Of a stretch of DNA of 64,000 bases, positions 35,885-47,452 are shown piece after piece. The stretch's first letter is position 1, and every line of letters starts with the position of its first letter. The notes beneath the pieces were generated by a model. That model was not told where the DNA came from. It searched no databases and was given only the letters and a program-made list of their open reading frames with translations. Position numbers and translations under genes: made by a program. The stretch comes from Epiperipatus broadwayi (lineage: Eukaryota; Onychophora; Udeonychophora; Euonychophora; Peripatidae): contig JAQFVV010012396.1 in NCBI GenBank assembly GCA_028023455.1, positions 12,317,296 through 12,381,295 on the forward strand, given 5' to 3'.

Positions 35885-36180
35885 AATACATATATATACA
35901 ATGGGATACTCAAAAATAACCAGAATTTTGCATTAAAAAATTGTATGTTTATTTGTAGATGTTGTAAATTAAATTGCTCTCAAAGTATAGTCTATTAATG
36001 CAGTGCACTGGTCTAAACATGTTTTTCACTTTCGATGTAGTCTGGAAATACTTGCAAAGTGATGCATTTTAATGCCTCCATCATTTTTTTCTTCACCACT
36101 TCTAAGTCCGCAAAAAAAAGAGAGAGATTTATTTAAGAGATTAAAAAGAAGTGGCACAGAGTGAGGCACAAAAATGTGGC
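35885..36180 (-). pseudogene. Mariner-like transposase C-terminal relic
   Basis: On the minus strand, pieces such as MMEALKCITLQVF, then in other frames DQCTAL and LYFESNLI, lie in the order found at the C-terminus of SETMAR/mariner-type transposases. The GGGATACTCAAAAATAACC-like words near 35902 could belong to the element end. The reading is spread over three frames, and no catalytic D was found. I am only moderately sure of the family. Confidence 0.4.
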
Positions 36181-37350
36181 TGTATTAGCAGTAATTAGTT
36201 TTATACAAATGTGGCTGATGGATAAGCTAATTAAAAACTGTTTATACTCAAGCTTTATGCACTAGCCATGCTGTCATGACGAAATATGTACTTCACACTT
36301 TGCCACAAAATGACATATTTACATTTTACTACATCACACAAGTTTCAGAATTTTTAAATGTCTCACTGTTACAAATGAAATCTGAGTGAACTATTGTTTT
36401 TCCCCCTCCCCCAAAAACAACATCATCTTGATATTGGATTACACTCACCATGCTTTTTATAGATGTGGTAAATTTAATACTTCTATTAAACCACATGTAA
36501 ACATATGATTTTTCAGAGTAATTTGCTTGTAAACTCTTTCAAGCATTACAACAGGTTTCCCTGCAGTTTTCCCTAAAAGTTAACTGAATTTCACATTGTT
36601 CCAACTTTTTAGCCATTAGAAAAATTGACAAATATGTGAAAATGCAAAATGTGCAAAGTGTGACCACGATTTCACAAGATGACATCATTTGGCAGATTGA
36701 TGCAGAAGGTCTCCACAAGAGATATCTAAAAGCAGCCACATGTACTACAATATATCTGGATACTGGAGAATTATTCCAGTTATATTTGTGTACCCGCTTG
36801 TATATATGAAATAGACTCATTGCATATCCAAGCTAAAAATTCAAATATAAAATATCAAATCACCCTCTTCCCAATGTTAGGTTTTTTCCCAACAATGTTA
36901 CCTTATGAATAAAAATATTGTAATTTCAAACAGCATGGCCAAGAGGTAATCTTTTTAACTGTAAGCTACAAAGTTGTTAAATATTGAAATACAAATGTAT
37001 TCAATAAAGAGCATGAAATTTAAATTAGGAATGATCTTAAATTGTCATAAACAAACATGTTTAATCTATATATACACAGAAAGACTAATACATTAGTCAT
37101 TTTGTAATCTCTCAAACATAAGTAAGTCTGCATTTCAATATACTCAACAACATTGCAGCATATGATCAAGAAGTAAGGTTTTGGTTGTACTGTTTGAAAT
37201 TCAGACTTTATATTTATTCACATAACAATGGGAGTGGATGAGAGTACTAATTCCTTGATTCAGATTTTCTGATTTAAATATAGATAGCACTCTTGAAATA
37301 TTCTAGTATGCTTTCATTGATTTATATCATTGATTTATTTATATATATAT
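36181..37350. other. Unassigned stretch
   Basis: It may include more of the mariner-like relic, but I could not recognise it. The minus frame at 36539-36820 shows no known motif. Confidence 0.35.
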
Positions 37351-37351
37351 A

Positions 37352-38060
37352 ATATTCAAATATAAGTATATTGCCAGGACTAAATAATGTAATTAGATGA
37401 GGCTCAAACTCAGACTTTCAAGCTCCTTACAGCTATGCACTCCATCTTACACAACTGATACACATGACCACATACATGTGAAAAAGATAAATGATCACCA
37501 ATATACATATTTTGTGCTGAACCAGCACTCTTCAGTTGGTTCAGATCACCATCTCCCACACACATATACAATAAGTGCTCTGTTTACATTAAAATAGCAA
37601 ATCTTCAAACTTTAATGAGCAGGCATCAATCTTCTCACCCTCCAACTCTTCAGTCATCCATATCATTGAAAATCTGATGATGGAATATTCAAACCCCATG
37701 TTGATGTCAATATTATTGTCATACCCATGTTGACTTTAAGTCACTCTGACCCCTCACATATAGGACATTAATATGCTCATTTACACACACAGAAGAGGAG
37801 TAGGAAGAATACAGACTGAATATGTAATATTCAAATATAAGTATTTGTTTATACTAAACAATGTAATTAGAAGGGTTTGTATATATGTGTGGGAGATGGT
37901 GATCTGGATCACCTAATGAGTGCTGTTTTAGCATGAAATGTGTATATTGGAGATCATTTATCTTTTTTCATATGTGGTCATGTGTATCAGTTGTACAAGA
38001 TGGAATGCATAGCTGTAAGGAGCTTGAAGTCTGTGTTCAAGTCCTTCTATATATATATTA
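37352..38060. mobile_element. Hammerhead-bearing repeats, inverted pair with direct flanks
   Basis: A minus-oriented copy (about 37400-37570) and a plus-oriented copy (about 37880-38050) face away from each other across a 310-bp spacer; both start with ATGTGTGGGAGATGGTGATC. Upstream of each half lies a similar word set (ATATTCAAATATAAGTAT ... AATGTAATTAGA) at 37352-37400 and 37829-37875, in direct orientation. The minus copy has core CTGAAGA with stem II GTGCT/AGCAC but AAAA for GAAA. The plus copy has CTAATGA with GAAA. Both cores are mutated. Each copy ends in a B-box-like word (GTGTTCAAGTCC on the plus copy). Confidence 0.7.
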
Positions 38061-39282
38061 AATACTACCATAAAGTTTACATGCACATAAAATACATTCA
38101 TACTTACTTTGTGTATTACTTATATTTTAAATTTCATGAAATTTTAATAAAATTGTAAAAAAAAAAAAACATATTAGTAATGAAATTTATATTACTATTA
38201 CTTTTTAAAGTAAGATTATTCTTAAATGATTGAAGATTAATTTAAGTAAATAATGCTTTTATAATTGTGTGATGAAAGTTTTATATTTTTAAACACTTTC
38301 ATTTAACATAAAACTGTTTGTTTAGGATAAATTTTGTAATTGAATTCTAATAAGTCTTATATCAAATGGATTTCCACCAAACTTTGTACACATGTTAAAA
38401 ATCAATGACAATGTAATATGTCAATAAAATATTTTAGGATTGTCAAATAGTTTCAAACATGATACTGATTCAACATCCTTTTAGTGATGTGTATGAGAGG
38501 CAGTATATTTAAAAATTAAAAAAAAAAAAAACTAAAAATAAAAAATGTTTATGTTAAATTCAAATAGAAATAAAAACAAATCTTATTTTATCTTGATTGT
38601 AAAAGTTGCTTTAAATTTTACTTTCTCTTGATAGTAAGCATTTCTTTTTTTAAAAAATGCTTCTTTCATAAACAAAATAATATTGGAATCAATTTTTTAT
38701 TTTATAAAATAAACTTTACTAAAAGCAAATGATGTACAATTATTAACATATATACAAAAGAATATATTTTTGTAATGCACCACATATAAAAATACAGGCA
38801 AAACAATTGGTACTTAGGGCAGATGAAGAACTTGAAAAAAGTAATATCTTATGTAGGTAATTGTGTACTTTATTTACAATTTATAAACTTTATATACATG
38901 GTAGATAAAAGTTTGTTTTGGATATTAATAATATTGTGAATTTATGCTGATATAATTTACAACTCAGAAAAATATTATACTGCCAAATTTTATTTATAGT
39001 TTTTTAAGGTAAGAATTTGAGAGCATTTTAAGTACATATTAAACCAATCTTTTTTAAAAAAAAACACTAATATTTCTTGTTATCAAATATAATACAACAG
39101 CGAACAAACTACATAATTCTAGAAATCAATTTTTAATGCATTTTCTTTCGAATAGTACAGAGATTACTATATTGTTCTTATTCTTTATTTGATTAAAATT
39201 GAAATAATTTCAAAAAAGATTCCAATAGTAAAAAGTTAAAAATAATGTATATAAAAAATATTTTACCATAAACATTTTTACT
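38061..39282. other. A+T-rich non-coding stretch
   Basis: No gene or element recognised; A runs near 38157 and 38518. Confidence 0.4.
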
Positions 39283-39284
39283 TA

Positions 39285-39474
39285 CTGTGCACTAAAAAGT
39301 CAAAAAATAGTTTACTTCAACCACAAATGAGGCTTTTATATTTAACTTGATGTGAAGTGTCCAGAAATTAATTAATTCAATTTCTGGACATTCCACATAT
39401 TTATTTCAAGTTAAATATAAAAATTCCAACTGTGATTAATAAAAACAATTATATTTTGGATTTTTAGTGTACAG
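39285..39474. mobile_element. Palindromic TA-target MITE
   Basis: The 190-bp element has inverted ends CTGTGCACTAAAAAGTC and CTGTACACTAAAAATCC, with TA on both sides (39283-39284, 39475-39476) as in Tc1/mariner insertions. The arms pair almost to the middle: TATATTTAACTTGA with its inverse, and GTCCAGAAATT with its inverse. There is no coding capacity. Confidence 0.75.
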
Positions 39475-39476
39475 TA

Positions 39477-40955
39477 AATAAGTGTTTATTATAAAATATT
39501 ATATATATTATTTTTACATTTAAACACAATTCTTTAAAAATATATGTATTTTATTTTACTTTTCTATTTTATTATGCATATTTTAGTTTCGGGATTAGAT
39601 ATTGAAGAGTGGTAAGCACCTAGTTCATGCTCATCTTGACAAGCACATGTTATTCCACAAAAGTCTTAAATAATTGCCTTTTTAAAAAAATATTTTGTTA
39701 ATTTTAAAAATTAAATGCAGAATTTCCCCTATCCAAGATTTTTATAATTGCAATTTTAGTTATGACTTAAAAATAAATAAAACACAAGTAGAAAAATTTA
39801 TAGATGAATAAAAATAAAGGTTTTAATTTTTTTGTTTTCAGTGCATATATAGTTGTACATGCACCTATGTATGTGTTTGTTACATACATTCTCAAGATGT
39901 ATTTACAGTATAAACATACACCTATATATATATGCATGTGTGTTAAAAGTATTCTATATAGTTCTAAGATATAGCTTGGGATTCTGTAGTTAATTTATTT
40001 CAAATTTTAGAAAATCTTTTTTTTTAAAATCTGATAACTTTATTATTTGTTGTGTGTGTGTGTGATTTCGTAAAAAAAAAAAAAAGTATTTTATGCAATT
40101 CTTCAATCCATATTTTGTCATGATAATGCATATAAAGTTTTCATATTTTAATGTTTATGTCATAACAATTCATGGGAGGGCTGTGCCACAGAAGTATCGT
40201 TAATTTATTATAAAATTCTGCCTTTAAGTAAATTGTCACATGTTTATACATAAACATTATTCTGAAATAAATAAAAAAATGTTTTACAAAATCAAATTTA
40301 ACATCTATACTTTTAAACCATCCTTATGTTTATGAAGTTAATGTTATAATCTAATAAAGTAATGATTTATACTAAAATCTTTGATTGCCATTACGATTTA
40401 AGTAAAAAGATATCATGATCTATATGATGATACTTAATTATCATAGCCTATGATCAATAGCTAATCTAGAACTTTTTCTAGAACTATATTATAAAATAAA
40501 AAAGTTTCTTATACTTTTAACATAAGCATCTAATAACCATTAATCAATTTCCATCTCAGTTCGTTCGCAGTACGTTAGATAGAATAATAAATTTCTATGT
40601 AAAAATTTTAAAATTACATTATAAGCAAGAAAATGCACATGCATATATTATAATTTTATTAATTTTTCATTTTATCATTTTTCAACAGATCATAAAATAA
40701 TATGAGTAAAATGTCTTCTTATAATGCAAATTTGAAATTATTCGTACTTACATGCTGATAAATCCAGAGATGTTAAAAATAAAACTCTGCCTAGGTTATT
40801 AATAAAGTTATTAACTTATTGTATTTGTTTAACAGCAGATTAATTGTTGTGTACTTTTGACCTCTCCCATATAATAATTCATTTTAGGTAACTTATTACG
40901 CAATTAATATATATTGCAGACACTTTGTGAATGAATGCACTTAAACACATTCTAG
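39477..40955. other. A+T-rich non-coding stretch
   Basis: Simple sequence and A runs (for example 40070-40085) only; no gene or element recognised. Confidence 0.4.
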
Positions 40956-40957
40956 TA

Positions 40958-42095
40958 CCATGTTTCACCAAAAATAAGACCTAACCAGAAAATAATTCCT
41001 AGCATGTTTTTCAGGATGCTTGTAATATAAGCCATACCCCAAATATAAGCCCTAATTAAGATAGCCAATTGAAAAGAACGGATTTCTTTTCATTTGTTGA
41101 AGTATATGATATATATATTGAATTATAAAGTAATGAATTTATAAATAAATAATGCTGTTGATTTTAATACTTTAAATAAATATTATAAAGTACTTATGTA
41201 TTTTCCCATTGAACATTTTTAATAAACATAAGTCTATATGCATAGAGAAACAATTTCCTTTCAGCTGAATCTTGGACTTAAGATAACCAATTTACTGACT
41301 TTATAAAAGATTTAACAAACTTTTAAAATTTTATCTACCCAAAGCAGTATATCAGGCAATTTATAATTTCATTATGCAATTTTAGAGTTTGATGGTGGTA
41401 GCTTTTAAATATTCAAAATAAAAGAAAATTTGTTTTCTTAAATGTCATTTTTCCCTCCTAAAAGAGTTTAAATAAAGGAAATGATTTTAATGATTAAAAT
41501 TTAGTTTAAGTTAAATCAATCTTTCTCCTAAAGAAAAGTTTTTAAAAAAAGAATACCCAAGCGGAGTTATTATGAATAATTTGGAAAGTATTTTCAATGT
41601 GCACCCCTGATAAGAGATGAACATGGTTGTGTCTTATATGAATCTTTGTAATTTAATGTTGTATGTTGTAACAATTGTACTTAATGTATTGTGAAATATG
41701 AATCTTTGTAATTTAATGTTGTATGTTGTAACAATTGTACTTAATGTATTGTGAAATACAGAAATATTTTCTGAATTTTTATGCTTGCATATTTCCACCC
41801 CTTTTGTATAGATAATCATTTTAATTTGTAATCATTTTTGTTCCCACTTCTATCTCATAAATCTTCATTAACACTGGATTTAATAGTAGATTAAAGCTGA
41901 ATAAAAGTCAAATATTCACAGAGGCTCTTACTAAAAAAACATGTTGAGATTTTGAATAAATGTATATTTTTGTATGTGAACAAATGTAGATTTTTTGTAC
42001 ATGAAAAAATAATACGTCCCCTGAAAAGAAGCCCTAAGGTGTCTTTTGGAGCAAAAATTAATATAAAACACAATCTCATTTTAGGAGAAACATGG
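40958..42095. mobile_element. TA-flanked DNA transposon, probably non-autonomous, 1.14 kb
   Basis: The ends CCATGTTTC and GAAACATGG form a perfect 9-bp inverted repeat that continues imperfectly (CCAAAAATAAGACC; inverse CCTAAAATGAGA). TA lies directly outside on both sides (40956-40957, 42096-42097). Subterminal words such as TTTTTCAGGATGCTTGTAA, GCTCCAAAAGAC (inverted) and AAATATAAGCCC match, from memory, a widespread animal transposon family with AATAAGAC-type ends; its name is not certain. No transposase frame is visible. A perfect 60-bp tandem repeat lies inside. Confidence 0.75.
41637..41756. repeat. Perfect 60-bp tandem duplication
   Basis: Two identical 60-bp units (TATGAATCTTTGTAATTTAA ... 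TGTATTGTGAAA) lie head to tail inside the TA-flanked transposon. The identity means either a recent duplication or an assembly artefact. Confidence 0.9.
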
Positions 42096-42097
42096 TA

Positions 42098-43860
42098 GCT
42101 CATTATTTAACTAAAATATAAAACATTGTATAGTAGATAGATTCTTACTCATTAATTATGAAAACAGAAGGTTCAGATGATCAGTTTCAAAGGAAACTTC
42201 ATCAGCAGTGGCACTTTTTGTTTGCTTTATTTCAAAATGAGAAAGATGAAGCATACATGATTATTAGATCTGAAGCTTTTTACAGTTAATATACACACAT
42301 AATTATATTAAATGTGTAAAAGGCAACACATTAATAATTGCGATGTCTACAAAGTAAATAATACATTCTTTACTCATGCACATATAAATTTTATTGTATA
42401 GCAACTAATTTTGAATATATTAATAAAATAATTCATAAATTGTTTTTTAAGGAATCATTTTAAAAACAAATTTGCAAACATTGCCCAGTTTATTGTATCA
42501 AAGTCAATTCATTGATGACACCTAAAAGCCCTTTTATCTGCCCTCCATTTTATTTTATGGTGAATAAATCAAAATATTGATACTCAAATAAGTTTATATT
42601 TTCAACATTATATATTTAATAGCAGTAATTTATTTGTAAGGGTATTAAAATTATTAATATATATATTAATGTACTTTATTATAATTTATATCCCTCCAGA
42701 ATATAATTATATATGTATTTGTTAACTATTTCATTTTCACGCTTTGAATGGAAGTAAAAATTGCTTAATTTAAAAAAGATTCAATTATATTCTGGTCTAT
42801 CATTAGTGATGCATGGGCTTGCTAAGCTAATAGAGGCAATTATCCTAAAACTGTTTCTATGAGTTTTATATTGTCATATCAGAATTTGGCAACTAAATTA
42901 ACAACTTAAATCTTAGTTAAATAATGAGTTCATAGAAAGTACATAAATGTATCCGTTTACAATAATAAAAGAATCCTGTAATCTTTATTACTTGAATACT
43001 AAATCTACACACATTGTCATTATTATTAGTAGCTAATCATAAATGAGTAATGGCTAATATTCAGTTTAGGTGAATAAAAGAAGACAATAAAGTACAAAAA
43101 TGGATTTTACGATAATTGTACAAAATAAGAAACATTAACTAACATTACACACGGGATCATCTAGTTGCTACTCAACATTTTGCAATGTTTTTAATCTCAT
43201 TTGCAGCAAACTTTTTTTTTTTCTGAAAAAATAGTTCTATATTGTATTCTATCCTAATTTATATTCTCCCAATAAAAGCAATTGATACTGCATCTCATTA
43301 TAATATCTTTAAAATAATCTTTATAATTCAACTGGAATCAACTTCTTCTAGATAAAATAAAATGGCCAAAGAAAACAATCTTTAACAAAAATATTTACAT
43401 CATCATCATCATAAAAACAACAACAACAAGAAGAAGAAGCAGCAGCAAGAAAATCAATAATAAAGATAACGAAAGGCAATATTAAACATATTTTGAATAA
43501 TTATAATAATTCAAATTAAACATTTATAAATTGTGCTTTAGAATAGTTTGGCAATAATAAACATTAGATAATTTTTACCGTGCTTTACATTTTATAAACA
43601 AAATAATAATTTTACTACTAAATTGAAAGAAGATCACTGAAAAAATAAAAAGTAAAACAATATTTAAGTAGTCTCTCCAATAATCTTTCATAGATAACAG
43701 TAAAAGAAATGGTATTACATTATTGACTAGGTTTTAATTGATAGCTCTCAGCCAATCCACATGCAAGGATGGAAAAATAGTCAAATGTTTACCACTGAAT
43801 AACAGAAGACATAGAAAAAGTGGTCTGAATATCTGATGAAAATTTAAACAAAAAATTAAA
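42098..43860. other. Non-coding stretch with trinucleotide tract
   Basis: At 43399-43440 a mosaic of CAT, AAC, AAG and CAG trinucleotides occurs. Near 42165-42230 the words GATCAGTTTCAAAGG and CTTCATCAGCAG occur, reminiscent of Penelope-type element ends, but nothing confirms this. No gene recognised. Confidence 0.35.
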
Positions 43861-44103
43861 CGTGCATTTAAAAAAAAAAAAAAATTGATTACGAATACTT
43901 AAAAAAATAATAAATAGTTTTTTTAATAATAATAAAAAAAAAAAAAAATTATATAATCAATTAATAAAAAAAGAAAGAGGATCGATGAACAAATAACAAT
44001 AAAGAAAAAGAAAAATTAAGAAATTTTTTTTTTTTTTTTTTTTTTTAATTCCCATATCCACCTCTTCCACAACAAACACCACCAATACTATAGTTTTTGT
44101 TTG

Positions 44104-44134
<31 letters not shown>

Positions 44135-44260
44135 TTTATTAATAAATAATAAAAAATAAAATAATAATAATAAAAATAAAAAAGAAGAAGAAGGAATTAA
44201 AGGGGAAAAAGGCCGGGTTTTCCTCCTCCCCTCCCCCCCCCCCCCCAAAAAAAAAACACA
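43861..44260. repeat. Low-complexity homopolymer cluster
   Basis: A, T, and C runs follow each other (A near 43870 and 43936, T near 44023 and 44107, C near 44233 followed directly by A). The base quality here is doubtful, because long homopolymers are a known source of assembly error. The minus frame crossing it is an artefact of the runs. Confidence 0.8.
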
Positions 44261-44261
44261 T

Positions 44262-44440
44262 GACCCCACACACAGGGGAGGAAGATGTCCGACCCACCTG
44301 AGGAGTGCTAGTTCAGCACGAAATACATATATTGGAGATCATTTATCTTATTCACATGTGTGGGAACATGTGTATTGGTTGTGTAAGGTGGAGAGGATAG
44401 CAGAAGGAAACTTAAAAGTCTGTGTTCAAATCCTAGTTAA
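44262..44440 (+). mobile_element. Hammerhead-bearing SINE-like repeat, best copy
   Basis: The repeat holds a ribozyme-like fold (44291-44380), then A-box-like TAGCAGAAGGA (44398-44408) and B-box-like TGTTCAAATCC (44422-44432). These have the right sequence for pol III promoter elements but are only 13 bp apart, much less than in tRNA genes. It belongs with the copies at 17.2, 37.5, 37.9 and 45.7 kb. Confidence 0.7.
44291..44380 (+). ncRNA. Hammerhead ribozyme candidate, type I layout
   Basis: Core: CTGAGGA (44298-44304; position 7 is free), stem II GTGCT/AGCAC with loop AGTTC (44305-44319), GAAA (44320-44323). Stem III: TACAT (44324-44328) pairs with ATGTG (44368-44372), five pairs with one G-U, around a loop of about 39 nt. 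The cleavage dinucleotide TA (44373-44374) sits next to TTGGTT. Stem I: TTGGTT (44375-44380) against GACCCAC (44291-44297), with a mismatch at the first pair; the other copies read GACCAA there, which pairs fully. All essential core bases are present. A self-cleaving RNA would release units from tandem transcripts. Activity is not shown. Confidence 0.6.
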
Positions 44441-45680
44441 TTTTTAAAAAATAAAATTATTATTAATACTAGAGTTGATGAAGAGATTAAAATTATTGGA
44501 CAGACTTTATCTATTTAATTAAATACGCTAAAAAGTTTTTAATGCTAAAATTTTAGATAATTAAAAGTTCGCTTTTTACAAAAAAAAAAAAAACTTTAAA
44601 TTTTGTATTTCTAATTAATTAAATAAGTAGCCATTTAAAATTTCTTCCATGTCAACATGAAGGTCGATTTTTTAAAATAATATCGACAATAGCTAGTATT
44701 ATTTCTAAATAAATTAAAAACTAATTTTAAATAGAATTGACGTAAAAATAATTTTTATCCTCAGAACTTAAATATTAAAAAATGAAATGTTCAAATTTAT
44801 TCACATCGTGTAAGCGTACTATTAAAAAAAAAAAAAAAAAAGTTAAAAGAAGAGGAAGAAACATAAATTTATTATCTTTTATAAATTTTCGTGACTAAAA
44901 ACAGCAACCTTAAGTTTTAAGATATATATTTTTTATGTGTATAACCTTGCCGTATTAATATATTTTCAGAAATGTTAATAAATAAAACTGTTTATATATG
45001 TATGTTTGTAGAAACTCTGCCATAGGTAGATGCCGCCATCAAGAAAATAGTGTACTTTCGATCAAGCGATATATCGAAGCATTATAGATATTTGTTAAAT
45101 ATTGAGGTATAGCTTCTTGTACAACTGCCACATTCTCTTTAGAATGAATGCAGAATTATCTTCTTTTTATATATATAAACAACAAACAACTAATCATATA
45201 TATATAATAAGATGTCGTTTGTTTTGTGTGTCTTATTGCGATGGTAAAATAATGATTTCAAAGCTGAAGACTCCAAGATCAATTTTCAGATAACTAAAAA
45301 AAAAATCTTATTTCAGTCATTTGAATAGGATTGTTGTGCTCTATCTGTCATTAGTGCTTGGCCATCACGTGACTCCTAGAATTTATATTATTGCTAACAA
45401 GTTTCCTTTCAATCCTGATTGGAAAAACTTTTCCATCAAATATTTTTTTAAACCATAACTTATTTAATAAACTGATAATAAACTTCTATGCAAAGTTTAT
45501 CGCCATTCAAATTATAATTTCATATCATTTGTAAAATCCAGAACTAGTTCTTCTTCCTCCATTTAAATTTCTAGGTTTAAAAAATTAAATACTAAAATAA
45601 TTTATAGATATAATAAACATCTCCATACTCCCCCATTCTTTTTAAATTCACTTAAATAAAGATATAATACAAGACAAATG
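44441..45680. other. A+T-rich non-coding stretch
   Basis: No gene recognised. The frame at 45102-45293 has no motif. Confidence 0.4.
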
Positions 45681-45740
45681 ACCCTCAAGATGCATTTCGT
45701 GCTGAACTAGCACTCATCAGTTGGCCCAGGTCACTATCTC
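45680..45740 (-). ncRNA. Hammerhead-like core, truncated downstream
   Basis: On the minus strand: GGCCAA then CTGATGA (45714-45720), stem II GTGCT/AGCAC with loop AGTTC (45699-45713), GAAA (45695-45698) and TGCAT. The core is perfect, but the downstream half with cleavage site and stem I strand is not found, so this copy is 3'-truncated. Confidence 0.6.
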
Positions 45741-46750
45741 TCATATATATCTTTATTATATGAAAAGTATTTATCTTGAGTAAATTGTTAACATTTTCAT
45801 TTACCATTGTCAAACTTCCTCCACTCACAACTTTAATGCCATTCATTTCAGATAAATACAATAATGATTATTAGTAATCATTATCGAAACTAATGGCAAA
45901 TGAAAATGTAACAATAAAATAATTTAGTAGAAGTTAATAAGCACTTCATAAAGTTTTAATATAGCTGCCTAATTTTGCTAAAATAATACAAAAAAGATTA
46001 CTAAGCACTCCTTTTAAATAAAAATAGCTTCATTATTACCTCTCATTTTCTATGTGTATTAATTAATCGTTGACTGCTGTTTGATTCTATTAAATACAAT
46101 TAAGAATGTGAAAGCATACTTATTGTGACTATGCTTTCTGTTACAGTTATTTATAGGGCTAGCATTTGGCATTCTGTCACATCATTATGAGGATATTTTG
46201 CTTTATTTCTCTATGTGCGCTTACACACACATATTTATATCATAATTAAATTACATTTACATAATATGAGTAAAGTTATGAGTTTACAATTCAAAGCACC
46301 AATCTGCTTTTTATTTAACTAGCACTGAGAATAAGTTTCTTTTGATTAATGTAATTGGTGATTGATGGAGAATAAATGGTTTTATTTTCACAAAAACATT
46401 TTGTCAAAAATCATAAATTATTTTAAAACCAACAAATTTGGATTTAATTAAGTAGATTCTCTTATTTTTTGACTTAGATATGATGTTTCAAAGATATTTG
46501 TGTTAAAAAATGAGATTTTTCAGAACTAAAGATTTTAGTCCTGGTCTCTGACATTTCATCAAAAACTAGAAATCAAACACATCTAAAAAGCATTATTATA
46601 ATTAAACCTATAAGTGTCAGATTTCCCACACCCACATATTTTATACCATCTATTTTTTTTATATAAATGCAATAATGATTATTATAATCATTTATTAGGT
46701 TAGAAATAATCATGTCATTCCTAACCTATAATAAATATATATCATTAAAA
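45741..46750. other. A+T-rich non-coding stretch
   Basis: Short hairpin-like words occur near 45860-45890 (AATGATTATTAGTAATCATT) and 46710-46730. No gene or element was recognised. Confidence 0.4.
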
Positions 46751-46754
46751 ACCA

Positions 46755-46840
46755 ATCAACACTTAGACAATCCCTATATCAATAACAATCAACAATTTCA
46801 AACCATTGTCAAGGCAACCTCCTTTTAACAATAAAGGTAG
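46755..46840 (+). mobile_element. Single arm of the same MITE family as 9249-10006
   Basis: CAATCAACACTTAGACAAT ... ATTGTCAAGGCAACCTCC, then TTTTAACAATAA, matches the left arm of 9249-10006. The opposite arm is missing. The sequence after the arm agrees with the site interrupted in that copy. Confidence 0.6.
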
Positions 46841-46844
46841 AATC

Positions 46845-47444
46845 CTATCTTCATTAATGGTCTAATATACTTATATAGACACTAAAGATTGCAATTTGAT
46901 CACAGACATTGAAATTATTGATACAACGAAGTTTAAATAAACCTCTTTAAACAAGTAAATATAACCTATTCTGAACGCAGACTAGTAAATAGTCAATTAT
47001 AACATTACAAACTGCAATTATAAATTTAAATTGCATCCAAAATATTACTTAAAAATGATTGTAATAATGTTCAAGACTAAATGGGTTTGTAAGTAATTAA
47101 TTTTTAATCGGGTTTCAAGTTTATATCTGGACTAGGAATGATATGACAATATCTAGCTTAATAAATGATTAGGAATAATTATTAATGTGTTTGTCTAAAA
47201 GGGATAGTGTCAAAGATGTATTATGTAGGTAGTATGACATATATTGATCAAATTATAGAAATCTGATATTGATACATATTGAACAAATGATAAAGACTCA
47301 ATATCAAATGTATCTAGGGTTTTGCCTTTTTCAGATGTCTTTATCCATATATTTCAAAACTGTGTAAATTGCATTAGTTTTTTTAATCATTTATGTATAA
47401 TCACACATATATATGGCAAAAAAACTAAGAGCACTGTGTCTAGA
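46845..47444. repeat. Unassigned stretch with piece of the long ribozyme repeat body
   Basis: TATATCTGGACTAGG near 47125 and the following GATA-rich words match 20385-20425, and ATGTCTTTATCCATATATTTC near 47335 recalls the body of the tandem repeats at 20.2 kb. No core is visible here. No gene recognised. Confidence 0.35.
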
Positions 47445-47452
47445 TATAAACA

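Noticed and set aside
36539-36820. 93-codon minus frame as a host gene
   Set aside because: No domain is visible, and the region adjoins a mariner-like relic; there is no codon or motif support.
42165-42225. CTGATGA followed by a hairpin on the minus strand (near CTTCATCAGCAG)
   Set aside because: The hairpin AGTTTC/GAAACT is followed by GATC and not GAAA, so an essential part of the hammerhead core is missing.
44045-44269. 74-codon minus frame with Gly- and Lys-rich runs
   Set aside because: It is made by C, T and A homopolymers in a low-complexity stretch.
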